Positions 44,303 through 52,510 of a stretch of 64,000 nt of DNA are shown piece after piece. Numbering within the stretch: position 1 is the stretch's first letter; each line of letters starts with the position of its first letter. Source of the stretch: Candidatus Rhodoferax randersensis (GTDB lineage: Bacteria; Pseudomonadota; Gammaproteobacteria; Burkholderiales; Burkholderiaceae_C); the NCBI GenBank assembly GCA_016718155.1, contig JADKEH010000002.1, forward strand, positions 372,001 to 436,000, given 5' to 3'. Position numbers and translations under genes: made by a program. Under the pieces are notes generated by a model. The model made no database searches. It was given only the letters and a program-made list of their open reading frames with translations, and was not told the DNA's origin.

Positions 44303-44463
44303 AGGGCTAGCCCTTCTATCAACCTGTTGAAATTGGCACCAATCGTTGCCTTGAAATCAGCCTTAATCTGAAACACCTCCGTGAACCCGGCATAAGCCCA
44401 GCGACCATATCTGTCACAAGACTTTTGTCGGCGTCGACTGAACTCACATTTGCGGATGACCAT
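44299..44463 (-). CDS. small leader protein coupled to dinD
   Basis: A 54-residue frame from the ATG at 44463 (MVIRKCEFSRRRQKSCDRYG...LIEGLAL). A consensus AAGGAGG lies 10 bp before the ATG, and the stop overlaps the dinD start (CTATGA). The Shine-Dalgarno sits in a possible hairpin (GCTGCC/GGCAGC). The sequence is basic and unfamiliar. The translational signals make it a likely gene despite its size. Confidence 0.5.
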   Translation of the reverse strand: MVIRKCEFSRRRQKSCDRYGRWAYAGFTEVFQIKADFKATIGANFNRLIEGLAL

Positions 44464-44600
44464 GGTCTCGCTGCCTCCTTGATGTGGCAGCATCTTAGCG
44501 AACTGGGTGCCCGTCCAGCCGGTTTTGCAAGTTCGCGTCACCCGTTCGTTCTATCGAGGGCGGGAAGTGGTTCCCGCCTTCACGGAGGCGCTTGCAGACC

Positions 44601-45002
44601 ATGGCACTGGTATCCAAACAATTGGCGGGCAGCCCGACGGCGCAGAAGGCCGCCAACAACGCCCCCCCCATCGCTTACGGCGCCTCCAACGAGGGCGTTG
44701 CCGCAATGCAGCGGGGATTGATCGACCTGGACTACCCGATGCCGGGTTCTACCGCCCATGGTGCGAAACCGCCTGACGGCATCTACGGCCCCGAAACGGG
44801 CAAGGTGCTCAAGCAGTTCCAGCGTGACAACCAGTTGGTTAGCGACGGCGTTGCGGGCCGCATGACTTTGGGGCGTATGGATGAATTGCTGGTGACCCAG
44901 GCCAATTACAGCGCGGTCGCCGAGAACGCGGCCATCGCCCAGCAGTTGGCGGGGCCCAGCGGTTCACGGCCTTTCTCTGCCACCACAGCTCGGCGCGCCT
45001 AG
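44601..45002 (+). CDS. peptidoglycan-binding-domain protein, cytoplasmic start, accessory cassette gene 1
   Basis: A 133-residue protein from the ATG at 44601. The central segment VAAMQRGLIDLDYPMPGSTA, then DGIYGPETGKVLKQFQRDNQ and LVSDGVAGRMTLGRMDEL, matches the PG_binding_1 repeat (L-x-x-x-G-Y ... D-G-x-F/Y-G-x-x-T-x-x-A-V-x-x-F-Q). There is no signal peptide, unusual for an enzyme acting on the wall, so export by a dedicated secretion route or another target is possible. A GGCGGGAA/TTCCCGCC hairpin lies upstream at 44559-44578. It begins a cassette with the next two genes. Confidence 0.68.
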   Translation: MALVSKQLAGSPTAQKAANNAPPIAYGASNEGVAAMQRGLIDLDYPMPGSTAHGAKPPDGIYGPETGKVLKQFQRDNQLVSDGVAGRMTLGRMDELLVTQANYSAVAENAAIAQQLAGPSGSRPFSATTARRA

Positions 45003-45025
45003 CCCGACGCCCCAGGAGACCCATC

Positions 45026-45856
45026 ATGGTCGGTATTGATGCGCAACAAGCGACTTTGACAGTCCAGAAGGCCGGGCTGACGCCCGGGGTGGCGTTTGAG
45101 CCCTTCACCAATCCCAAGCGAGCGGTGTTTCACCTCACCCAGGGCTACACACTCACGCGTGACGCCGAGACCATCAAGCACGCCTGGAGTGCCACCGGTT
45201 CGGCACCTGGCCAGGACAAGGCGGGCACTGCGGGTGACGAGGAGATGGGCTTCTTGCAGACGCAACAAGTCGAAACCGTGCAGTTCTTCTACGCCGGGGA
45301 GAAGCGCAGTCACGGCAGCATGTCGGTCGACGTTGGGCCCCGCGTGTTGCCCAAGACCTGTCTGGACAGCGAGGACCATCTAGAGCCGTGGACCTCGATC
45401 GATCGGTCCTTGACCAATGGCATTTGGAAGGCGAAAACCGGCGACCATCCCGCCTCACGTTGCCCGCTACGGTTGGGCAACGTTCAAACCAACAAGCCCA
45501 ATTTCTTGTTTCATGTGATTGATCGGCGGCATTACGTCACGGTGTTGGCGTTTCGCCTGGGCAAGCAGTTCATTCCACTGCGTTGGTTCAAGTGGTCAAT
45601 CAGCCACAACGTCATGATTCGCTGGGTCGGCGGAAAACCCGTCGTGCGCAGCAATACCTCCTCCACCTCGTTTGGCGACGTGAAGGTCGGTCCGGTGGAC
45701 ACAGACGCAGTGCGAAACATCATCAAGAACCCGGGCAAGCCCTTTGGCAATTTTGTGACGCGCAATGCGATCCAGGGCGTAGTTATGGGCGATCTGGCGG
45801 GCCGCACCGCCAATGCGGAGTGGTTCGTCAACGTGCCGGCCGACTTCTGGACCTGA
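45026..45856 (+). CDS. unknown protein, accessory cassette gene 2
   Basis: A 276-residue protein with no signal peptide or membrane helix and no motif I can assign. Strong codon usage and a Shine-Dalgarno (CAGGAG) support it. The sequence alternates beta-prone segments (RAVFHLTQGYTLTR, VETVQFFYAGEKRS) with a Trp/His-rich centre (IPLRWFKWSISHNVMIRWVG). It lies 23 bp behind the peptidoglycan-binding gene and 55 bp before a lipoprotein gene. It may be the active part of a wall-targeted toxin or an assembly factor; that is a guess from context. Confidence 0.55.
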   Translation: MVGIDAQQATLTVQKAGLTPGVAFEPFTNPKRAVFHLTQGYTLTRDAETIKHAWSATGSAPGQDKAGTAGDEEMGFLQTQQVETVQFFYAGEKRSHGSMSVDVGPRVLPKTCLDSEDHLEPWTSIDRSLTNGIWKAKTGDHPASRCPLRLGNVQTNKPNFLFHVIDRRHYVTVLAFRLGKQFIPLRWFKWSISHNVMIRWVGGKPVVRSNTSSTSFGDVKVGPVDTDAVRNIIKNPGKPFGNFVTRNAIQGVVMGDLAGRTANAEWFVNVPADFWT

Positions 45857-45911
45857 TCCGCAAGCCGGGCCGCTGGCGGCAGTCCGGTTGAAAGCATCGC
45901 CCTGCGTCTTC

Positions 45912-46490
45912 ATGAAAACTCTGGCTTCCCTCTTAACAGTTGCCGTGTTGGCCGCCTGTGCCACCACCGACCCACCGCTCCCGCCCAGTACGCCAGGCAC
46001 GTCTGAGGGTGGTGCCGAGCCACACCCCAAGGCCAATACGCAGTTTGCGGATGCGGCCATCACCCCGCTGAGCGATCTCAACCTGGTGCGTGCCCAGATT
46101 CCGGCGGTGCTGGCCGAGGCCCAAAAAGGCGCTTACCTGATCCCGCTGAAGGCCAGTTGCGAAGTGTTTGCGGCCAATGTGCAGGCGCTGGACGAAGCCC
46201 TTGGCCCCGATCTGGACGCCCCCGTCTTGGCGACCGAAGCAGGCACGCTTGAGCGCGGCGCCGACGCGCTGGGCAACGCGGCGGTGGACGCCTTTCGAAG
46301 CGCCGCCGAGGGAGTGATCCCATTTCGGGGCTGGGTGCGCAAGCTCACTGGTGCCGAGCGCTACTCGCGCGAAGTTGCGGCGGCCATTGCCGCAGGCACG
46401 GTGCGCCGGGCGTTTCTCAAGGGTCTGGGTCAGGCGCAGGGCTGTGATGCGCCGGCCGCGCCGCGTCGGTCGCCGCAAGTCACGCAGTAA
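45912..46490 (+). CDS. lipoprotein, accessory cassette gene 3
   Basis: A 192-residue protein with a lipoprotein signal (MKTLASLLTVAVLAAC; lipobox LAAC ending at residue 16). The mature part is mostly helical (~60-170) with a Pro-rich N-terminal linker. I do not recognise the family. As the last gene of the cassette it could be an envelope-located immunity protein or anchor for its neighbours. Confidence 0.6.
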   Translation: MKTLASLLTVAVLAACATTDPPLPPSTPGTSEGGAEPHPKANTQFADAAITPLSDLNLVRAQIPAVLAEAQKGAYLIPLKASCEVFAANVQALDEALGPDLDAPVLATEAGTLERGADALGNAAVDAFRSAAEGVIPFRGWVRKLTGAERYSREVAAAIAAGTVRRAFLKGLGQAQGCDAPAAPRRSPQVTQ

Positions 46491-46513
46491 GGGCGGCCGC
46501 CGCGGGCGTGGCG

Positions 46514-47287
46514 TCACGGGTTTAGCGCGATGTCTCCGAAGTAGGACAGGCCGTTGCTCTTGGAATTGTCCGAGTCCGCCTGCACCGCAATGCCGATTAC
46601 TTCGGGCACCTCGCCGCGCCATTCGTCGGCGAAGGCGCGTTTGTAGTCAGCGGCCAGGTCGCGCGACTCGCTCACCCACTGCCCAAGCCGATCCCTACCA
46701 CTCTGCAACACGATCATGCGGATGCGGCTACTTAACGCGTTGACCAGTTCGGTGCCGACGGCCAACTGGTTGTCGTACACGTAGCACAGCGATTCGGTGG
46801 GCACCGGCTCGCCGACCAGGCTGCTGGCCAGGCTCAGGCGCAGGCGCTCGCTCAGCGGCAGCTTGTCTTTGGGGTAGTCGAAGAAGACGCACAGCTTGGC
46901 GGCGCCGTCGTCGCCGTTCTTCTTGCGCAGGTCGGCGTCGGTCACCGGGTGGTCCACCCGCCACTGCCAGGTCAGCGTGGCGCTGTCCTTAAGCCGAATG
47001 TGCGTGTCGTGCACCAGATTGCCGTAGGAGTGCTCGGTCACCACCTTGAGAACGCTGCGCCCTTCCATCTCGACAATGGTGTACTGGGTCTTGGCCTTCA
47101 TCGGCAAGGTGGCAAAGCGCCAGGGCTCCCGGGCAGGCCCCAGCGCCATACCGGAAAACGGCGCCACGACAATCTTGTCGGCTTCCTGGCTGGTCAGGGG
47201 CATGACCAAGGTGGCCAAGCCCATCACGCTCGCCAGGATGCAGGCGGCGGTGACGCGTGAAGGCTGTGTCAGGATACGCATAGGCAT
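46514..47287 (-). CDS. DUF3047 family exported protein
   Basis: A 257-residue protein with an N-terminal hydrophobic signal (AACILASVMGLATLVM). The mature part follows the DUF3047 pattern: a beta-sandwich-like protein with LTWQWRVDHPVTDADLRKKN followed by GDDGAAKLCVFF, L-C-Y-V-Y-D, and RMIVLQSGRDRLGQWVSESR, ending GIAVQADSDNSKSNGLSYFG. Function unknown. ATG at 47287 or 47281. Confidence 0.78.
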   Translation of the reverse strand: MPMRILTQPSRVTAACILASVMGLATLVMPLTSQEADKIVVAPFSGMALGPAREPWRFATLPMKAKTQYTIVEMEGRSVLKVVTEHSYGNLVHDTHIRLKDSATLTWQWRVDHPVTDADLRKKNGDDGAAKLCVFFDYPKDKLPLSERLRLSLASSLVGEPVPTESLCYVYDNQLAVGTELVNALSSRIRMIVLQSGRDRLGQWVSESRDLAADYKRAFADEWRGEVPEVIGIAVQADSDNSKSNGLSYFGDIALNP

Positions 47288-47386
47288 GTGAAGTGGCTCA
47301 TGGATGGACACTTTACCTGTGCCCGGCGCGGCCTGGCAAGTGCCGCGTCTACCAAGGTCACGCTCTGTGCCACTGCTGTGGTCGCA

Positions 47387-48736
47387 TCAAACTTGCGGCA
47401 ACAGAAAGCGCCGCTCCCAGGCGCTGATTTCGCTCAGATAACTTTCGTACTCGACTGCTTTGACGGCGGTGTAGCCCGTAACGAAGGCATCGCCCAGCAG
47501 GCGCCGGCTCGACGTGCTGCGGGCCATCTGCTCATGCGCCGGCAGGAAGCTGCGCGCCAGGGCGTGCGCTTCGTCGTAGGCGCTGGCGCTACTGGCCAGG
47601 GGTTCGGTGGGCGTCAAGGCCTCGTCCATGCCGGCCAGGCCGGCCGCCAGTGACGCGGCAATCGCCAGGTAGGGGTTGGCGTCGGCGCCGGCGATGCGGT
47701 TTTCTACCCGCCTCGCAGCTGGGCCGCTCACTGGAATGCGCAAACCGGTGGTGCGGTTGTCGTAGCCCCAGTGCAGGTTCACCGGCGCCTGGCTGCCTTT
47801 GACGAAGCGCCGGTAGGAGTTGACGAAGGGTGCAAACACCAGCATCAGGTCGGGCACATAGGTTTGCAGCCCGGCGATGAAGTGGCGAAAACTCGGGCTC
47901 TCGCTGCCGTCCTCCAGGCTGAAAATGTTGCGCCCGCTGGTGTCCACCACACTTTGGTGCAGGTGCATGGAGCTGCCCGAGGCACCGGCAATCGGCTTGG
48001 CCATGAACACCGCATTGAGCCCGTGCTGGATGGCAATCTCCTTGGCCGCGTACTTGAACAAAAAGGCCTGGTCCGCCACGGCCACCGGGTCACCATGCAG
48101 CAGGTTGATCTCGTACTGCGAAGTGCCCACCTCGTGGATCCAGGTATCGGCGCGCACACCCAAACTGTCCAGCGCACCGCGAAAGGCATCCCAGAACGGT
48201 GCCAGCTCGTTGAGCATGTTCAGGCTGAAGGCCGATTGCCCAACCTCGGCGCGGCCACCGCGCGCCGGTGGCGACACCAGGGCCTGGTTGGGGTCGGTAT
48301 TGGGGGCGGTCAGGTAGAACTCGATCTCGGGCGCCACCACCGGCGTCAGCCCCTGCGCGGTGTAGCGTTGCAGCACCGTCTTGAGCAGCGAGCGGGCGGC
48401 AAACACGCAGGGCTCGCCATTGAGTTCCACGCAGTCATGAATGGCGACGGCGCGTGGCACGCTGGACCAGGGAGACAGTTTCAGCGTGCTGTAGTCGGGC
48501 AGCAGGCGCACGTCCGGGTCCGCGTCCGGAAAGATCGGGTCGTAGGAGTAGTCACCGGTGACAGCCTGCATCGGGATGGCCTGGGCAATGCGCAACTCCG
48601 CGCCGGCCGCAAAGGCGCTGGCCGACATCAGCTTGCCGCGCGGGTAGCCCGAGATGTCAGGGAAGATGCACTCGACGTCGCGAATGCCGTGCTGCTGGAA
48701 GAAGGCGGTGAGCTGGTTGGTGTTGGTTCGGGTCAT
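47387..48736 (-). CDS. glutamine-synthetase-family enzyme, gamma-glutamylpolyamine synthetase-like (PuuA type)
   Basis: A 449-residue GS-fold ligase from the ATG at 48736. Catalytic landmarks are VAPEIEFYL, the ATP-binding EVGTSQYEINLLHGDPVAVA, GASGSSMHLHQSV, and the Arg-containing NRTTGLRIPVSGPAARRVEN. It lacks the adenylylation-type Tyr region of housekeeping GlnA and is closer to PuuA/GlnA3-type enzymes that glutamylate putrescine or other polyamines. No puu catabolic genes are adjacent. With SpeD and the aminopropyltransferase in this window, a polyamine role is plausible. Confidence 0.83.
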   Translation of the reverse strand: MTRTNTNQLTAFFQQHGIRDVECIFPDISGYPRGKLMSASAFAAGAELRIAQAIPMQAVTGDYSYDPIFPDADPDVRLLPDYSTLKLSPWSSVPRAVAIHDCVELNGEPCVFAARSLLKTVLQRYTAQGLTPVVAPEIEFYLTAPNTDPNQALVSPPARGGRAEVGQSAFSLNMLNELAPFWDAFRGALDSLGVRADTWIHEVGTSQYEINLLHGDPVAVADQAFLFKYAAKEIAIQHGLNAVFMAKPIAGASGSSMHLHQSVVDTSGRNIFSLEDGSESPSFRHFIAGLQTYVPDLMLVFAPFVNSYRRFVKGSQAPVNLHWGYDNRTTGLRIPVSGPAARRVENRIAGADANPYLAIAASLAAGLAGMDEALTPTEPLASSASAYDEAHALARSFLPAHEQMARSTSSRRLLGDAFVTGYTAVKAVEYESYLSEISAWERRFLLPQV

Positions 48737-48936
48737 GTCGGGTGCGAGGAGGAACAAGGGCGGTGTTGTGGCGTGGCATTGCGCGGTCGCGCGCGATGGT
48801 TGTCGGTTTGTCAGATTTTCCCCGAAGTCGATGTGGTTCCTTGGTAGATACCCGATGACGACTGGCTTGACAGTATGGACATCGCGCACTTCGCTTTACC
48901 GGGGATATTCTTTACGAATCAATATGTTGCCAATTG

Positions 48937-48952
48937 TGGAACGAAACTTGCT
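48937..48952 (+). promoter_or_regulatory. sigma-54 promoter of the PEP-CTERM gene
   Basis: TGGAACGAAACTTGCT fits the -24/-12 consensus TGGCACG-N4-TTGCW with one mismatch (C to A) and exact spacing. It lies 58 bp before the ATG at 49011. In betaproteobacteria, PEP-CTERM genes are known to be activated by RpoN with the PrsK/PrsR system, so the position makes sense. Confidence 0.72.
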
Positions 48953-49010
48953 GTACTTGGATGTGCACTAACCGGTGCTAGAGATAAACCCTCATTTGGA
49001 GAAATGCTTG

Positions 49011-50525
49011 ATGACTTACAAGTCCTTGATGAAGCTCGCGCAAGTGTCTGCGCTGGTGGCTGCGATTGGATCGGTTCCGACCTTGGCTGGTGCCGCAACA
49101 GTGCGCGGTTTCGAAGGTACTTCGCAACTGGACAATTGCTTGTTGGGCCAGTGTTACCGTCCGCCAGATACCATGGGCGCGGTCGGTACAACGCAGTTCC
49201 TTGAAACCACCAACGGCAGCATCACGGTCTACAACAAGGCTACGGGCGCGGTTCAATCGCGCGTCGACATGCCCTCGTTTTGGACTGCTGCGGGCATGCC
49301 AGGCGGTGCAGGCGGTGATCAACGTGTTCTGTTTGACCACTACACCAACCGCTGGATCATGATTGGCTTTGGCGGCGTGGGGAGCACGGTCAACATCGCG
49401 GTGTCCGACACGGCCAATGCGGGTGGCACTTGGAAGTCCACCCAAATCGTGGGTGCACTCGGCACTACCCTGGACTATCCAACGCTGGGCATGGACGACA
49501 AAGGCGTCTACATCGGAACGCAGAATTTTGGCGACCGGGTGACCAATGGCCGTTCAAGCCTGTTCTCCATTCCGAAAGCCGACCTGTTCGGTGGGGCGCC
49601 CACCGTTGCAAACATGACCCGCTTCAACCACGCCAACACAGTTGGCGGCGCCGGAGCGTATGGCAACGTCTTGCAAGCGGCGGTGAACTGGGATGGCAAC
49701 CCTGGCAACACGACCAGTGTGATGTCGGCCAGCATCATTGATTACAACTTGAAATTTCATCAGATCAATGGTGTCAACGCCGCCGGCGCAACCAAGACCG
49801 CCGCCACCAATATCGTCGTGTCGCTTTATGACGACCCGGCGCCGGCACGCCAACCCGATGGCACGCGCTTGGTGGACACGCTGGATGATCGGATCTCGGG
49901 CAACGTGTACCAACACAACGGCAAGTTGTATTCTGTGCATACGGTTACCCCACTCGGCACCGATTACACGGCGGTGCGCTGGACGGTGGTCGACGCGGCC
50001 ACCGGTGCCTTGATTGGCGAGGGAGACATCGGCTCTGAAGGGTTCGACTACTACCAGGGTTCCATTGCGGTCAACGAGCTCGGGCAAGTCGTCATTGGCT
50101 ACAACCGTTCCGGCGGCGCGGACAAGGGGCTGGCCGGTCGCATTGGTTTCTTGGCACGTTCCTTCGGGCTGGACACGATGGGCGAGCTGTACCAGATTGG
50201 CGACGAAGTCACCCTGCGCATGAGTGACGTGGATGACTACCGGTGTGGCGCTCACAATGTGATCGACGCCGGTTGCCGCCAGCGTTGGGGCGACTACAGC
50301 GCTGTCACATTCGATCCGCTGGACCATAGCAAGTTCTATGCAATCGGCGAGTACGCTGCCGATTGGGCTGACGTGGTGCCCGGGATCAATCGCGCGGTGT
50401 GGCACACCTATATCGCGGAAATCGGCTTTGTGCCCGAGCCAGAAAGCCTGGCATTGTTTGGCGTGGCGTTTGCGGCCCTGTTCGCGACCAGCAGGCGCCG
50501 TCGGCAGGCGGCCGTGGCCGCATAG
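49011..50525 (+). CDS. PEP-CTERM-sorted exported protein
   Basis: A 504-residue protein with a signal peptide (~1-28, ending LAGA). A repeat-rich beta-structured body has many Gly/Asp loops (DTMGAVGTTQFLETTNG, GGAGGDQRVLFDHYTNRW). The C-terminus is VPEPESLALFGVAFAALFAT followed by SRRRRQAAVAA: a P-E-P motif, a hydrophobic helix and an Arg cluster, which is the exosortase sorting signal. It should be processed by an exosortase (not in this window) and linked to exopolysaccharide production. Expression is probably sigma-54 dependent. Confidence 0.88.
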   Translation: MTYKSLMKLAQVSALVAAIGSVPTLAGAATVRGFEGTSQLDNCLLGQCYRPPDTMGAVGTTQFLETTNGSITVYNKATGAVQSRVDMPSFWTAAGMPGGAGGDQRVLFDHYTNRWIMIGFGGVGSTVNIAVSDTANAGGTWKSTQIVGALGTTLDYPTLGMDDKGVYIGTQNFGDRVTNGRSSLFSIPKADLFGGAPTVANMTRFNHANTVGGAGAYGNVLQAAVNWDGNPGNTTSVMSASIIDYNLKFHQINGVNAAGATKTAATNIVVSLYDDPAPARQPDGTRLVDTLDDRISGNVYQHNGKLYSVHTVTPLGTDYTAVRWTVVDAATGALIGEGDIGSEGFDYYQGSIAVNELGQVVIGYNRSGGADKGLAGRIGFLARSFGLDTMGELYQIGDEVTLRMSDVDDYRCGAHNVIDAGCRQRWGDYSAVTFDPLDHSKFYAIGEYAADWADVVPGINRAVWHTYIAEIGFVPEPESLALFGVAFAALFATSRRRRQAAVAA

Positions 50526-50562
50526 GGAACAGCAGCGAGCGCCGTGTCTCCAGGCACAGCAC

Positions 50563-50596
50563 AAAGGGCGGCATGGCGATCGTGTCGCCCTTTTTT
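50563..50596 (+). terminator. rho-independent terminator after the PEP-CTERM gene
   Basis: AAAGGGCG pairs with CGCCCTTTTTT (with the G-C core GGGC/GCCC) and ends in six T's on the plus strand, 38 bp after the stop codon. Confidence 0.78.
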
Positions 50597-50651
50597 GCCG
50601 CTTGCACCCTTGCGCCCTGCCAAGTTCAATATTTGCTGGTGCCCTCGTCAA

Positions 50652-51047
50652 GTGAGGTTGGTGGTGCTTATGGGCGCGCTGTGCGTTGCAGGCGGTAGTC
50701 AATCGGCGGAAACTGCGACGCCGCTCCTTGGTAGCTGGGGTGGCGAAAGAGTCAACGTCGTATTTGGCGCGGACGGCGCGCGGCTCGCCTACGACTGCGC
50801 GGCGGGCGCGATAGCCGGCCCGGTGCTGCCGGACTCGCGCGGCCGGTTCACGGCGTCAGGGACCCACCAAGCTTACCGACCTGGACCCGACCGGGCCGAC
50901 GAAGCCGCGACGACGCGCGCCGCCACCTATGAGGGGCACTTGACTGGAACTCTGCTTGAGCTCCAAGTACGGGTCGACGGCGATGCCACGGTGCAGCGCT
51001 ATCGGCTCGAAAAGGACCGCAAGGTCAAACTGGCGCGCTGCCTGTAG
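50652..51047 (+). CDS. small exported protein, lipocalin-like size, unknown
   Basis: A 131-residue protein from the GTG at 50652. The start gives a convincing signal peptide (MRLVVLMGALCVAGGSQSAE). The mature part (~110 residues) has alternating strands: LLGSWGGERVNVVFGADGAR, FTASGTHQAYR, TYEGHLTGTLLELQVRV. An ATG at 50670 is also in frame but would shorten the signal. I do not recognise the family. It lies downstream of the PEP-CTERM terminator and before the convergent murU. Confidence 0.55.
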   Translation: MRLVVLMGALCVAGGSQSAETATPLLGSWGGERVNVVFGADGARLAYDCAAGAIAGPVLPDSRGRFTASGTHQAYRPGPDRADEAATTRAATYEGHLTGTLLELQVRVDGDATVQRYRLEKDRKVKLARCL

Positions 51048-51083
51048 TCACTGTTTGCGAGTTTGATCCGATGTCCCAGTGGT

Positions 51084-51860
51084 CTATTGGCTTGGCGGTT
51101 TGGTGGCATTGAGCTCCGCCAGCCGCTGTGGCGTCCCGACGTCCGTCCAGGCAACTAGGTACAGCTCCGCGCTCACCTGGCTCTGGTCCATGGCGGCACG
51201 CAGCAGCGGTGCCAGCGCCGCCTTGACGCCTTGTGGGTTGCCGGCGGGCACGCTGCAAAAGGGCGGCGCAAACAGCGCGGCGCGGTACAGGCCGATGGTG
51301 GAATAGGTGTACTTCGGCGGCGCGTCATTGAGCGCCAAGCCATCGGGCGACAAACCAAAATCGCCCTTTGGATTGTGCTCCGGGTTGGGCACCAGCCAGA
51401 GGTGCGCGAGCTTGCCGCTGGCAATAAAGTCATCAACCGCGGCTTGAGTAAAACGAAAGTCGGGCGCATGGATGTCGCCTGCCATCAGCCAGAACACGTC
51501 GCCCAACAAAGGCAGGGCCCGCACAATGCCGCCGGCCGTTTCCAGTGCTTCACCAAAATCGCGCCCTTCATGCGAATAGGCAATCGTCAGTTGCTCTGAA
51601 TTCAGTAGCGACCCAGGCAATAGGGACGGACGACTCAGCGCAAACGTACTACCAAATTTGTCGACAATCTGCTCGCCCAGCCAGGCGGTGTTGACCACCA
51701 CTTGCCTGAACCCACCGCGCGCCAGCGCTTCCAGGTGCCACTGCATCAGCGGTTTGCCGCGCACGGTCAGCAAGGGTTTGGGCGTGCTGTCGGTCAGCGG
51801 GCGCATGCGTTCGCCGCGACCCGCCGCCATGATCATGGCCTTCACTGGCGCTGCGTTCAT
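51084..51860 (-). CDS. murU: N-acetylmuramate-1-phosphate uridylyltransferase
   Basis: A 258-residue nucleotidyltransferase from the ATG at 51860. It has the nucleotide-binding AMIMAAGRGERMRPLTDSTP and KPLLTVRGKPLMQWHLEALA, then the MurU-like EALETAGGIVRALPLLGD and metal-binding MAGDIHAPDFRF. It converts MurNAc-1-phosphate plus UTP to UDP-MurNAc, the step after AmgK. In this genome it is separated from amgK (12511-13599) by 37 kb and follows mazEF on the same strand, 7 bp downstream of the mazF stop. Confidence 0.87.
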   Translation of the reverse strand: MNAAPVKAMIMAAGRGERMRPLTDSTPKPLLTVRGKPLMQWHLEALARGGFRQVVVNTAWLGEQIVDKFGSTFALSRPSLLPGSLLNSEQLTIAYSHEGRDFGEALETAGGIVRALPLLGDVFWLMAGDIHAPDFRFTQAAVDDFIASGKLAHLWLVPNPEHNPKGDFGLSPDGLALNDAPPKYTYSTIGLYRAALFAPPFCSVPAGNPQGVKAALAPLLRAAMDQSQVSAELYLVAWTDVGTPQRLAELNATKPPSQ

Positions 51861-51867
51861 GGGGAGG

Positions 51868-52188
51868 TCAAGCCAGCATCTCCAGCAGTACGGGATGCCA
51901 AGTCTTTTCATCGATCTTGCCCATCTTCTTGCCTAGCCTTGCTTTGTCTACGCTGCGAATTTGGTCGAGCAGGATACGTGCCCTTTTTCGTTGAAAAGTC
52001 AATTCAGGGCGACAACCCATGGGCTGCCCGGCGCTGGTGATGGGCGCGATGATGACCCGAGGCAAAGCGGCGTTCATGTCGTTGGGCGATACGACCAGCG
52101 CAGGGCGTGTCTTTTGAATTTCACTGCCGATGGTGGGATCGAGGTTGACCCAGTACACATCGCCGCGCGCAATGATCCGGCTCACCAT
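51868..52188 (-). CDS. mazF: MazF-family endoribonuclease toxin
   Basis: A 106-residue toxin from the ATG at 52188, overlapping mazE by 7 bp. It follows the MazF/PemK fold: GDVYWVNLDPTIGSEIQKTR, PALVVSPNDMN, RVIIAPITSA, then ARILLDQIRSVDKARLGKK. Substrate is single-stranded mRNA; the sequence specificity cannot be inferred. An alternative GTG start lies two codons upstream. Confidence 0.92.
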   Translation of the reverse strand: MVSRIIARGDVYWVNLDPTIGSEIQKTRPALVVSPNDMNAALPRVIIAPITSAGQPMGCRPELTFQRKRARILLDQIRSVDKARLGKKMGKIDEKTWHPVLLEMLA

Positions 52189-52439
52189 ACCCACTCACCC
52201 TCATCCGCAAGGGGCACCGTGTCCCAGACCTGCGTCCGCGCAAACTCTTCGGCCAGCGCAGCACCTGACATGGGTGACCCAAACCAGCCATCGCGCAGTT
52301 TGCGCTTAACAGGCTTGATCACAATCTGGCCGTCTTGCAATTGCATGTCGACCTGGTCTTCGATCTGGCACGATGCAAGAAATGCAACCGGGATCAATAT
52401 GCCCCGAGAGTTGCCGATTTGACGCAAGGTTGTCAGCAT
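52182..52439 (-). CDS. mazE: MazE-family antitoxin
   Basis: An 85-residue AbrB/MazE-fold protein: MLTTLRQIGNSRGILIPVAF (DNA-binding swapped-hairpin), VDMQLQDGQIVIKPVKR, and an acidic/hydrophobic C-terminal tail (WDTVPLADEGEWVW) that binds MazF. GGAGGT precedes the ATG. It probably represses its own promoter. Confidence 0.9.
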   Translation of the reverse strand: MLTTLRQIGNSRGILIPVAFLASCQIEDQVDMQLQDGQIVIKPVKRKLRDGWFGSPMSGAALAEEFARTQVWDTVPLADEGEWVW

Positions 52440-52457
52440 GATTGACCTCCAGAATAT

Positions 52458-52477
52458 GATAACAATATTATAACAAT
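52458..52477 (-). promoter_or_regulatory. mazEF promoter/operator
   Basis: On the minus strand the sequence reads ATTGTTATAATATTGTTATC: two direct ATTGTTAT copies 11 bp apart, with a consensus -10 TATAAT (plus-strand 52467-52472) between them. It lies about 20-40 bp before the mazE start. The repeats are likely MazE or MazEF binding sites overlapping the promoter. Confidence 0.6.
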
Positions 52478-52510
52478 CGGAAGCTGCTCGGAACTTGTCT
52501 CACGCCGCGT

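Noticed and set aside
44303..44314. AGGGCTAGCCCT palindrome at the dinD start as a LexA box
   Set aside because: It lacks the CTGT-N8-ACAG core and overlaps the start codon; no SOS box is claimed.
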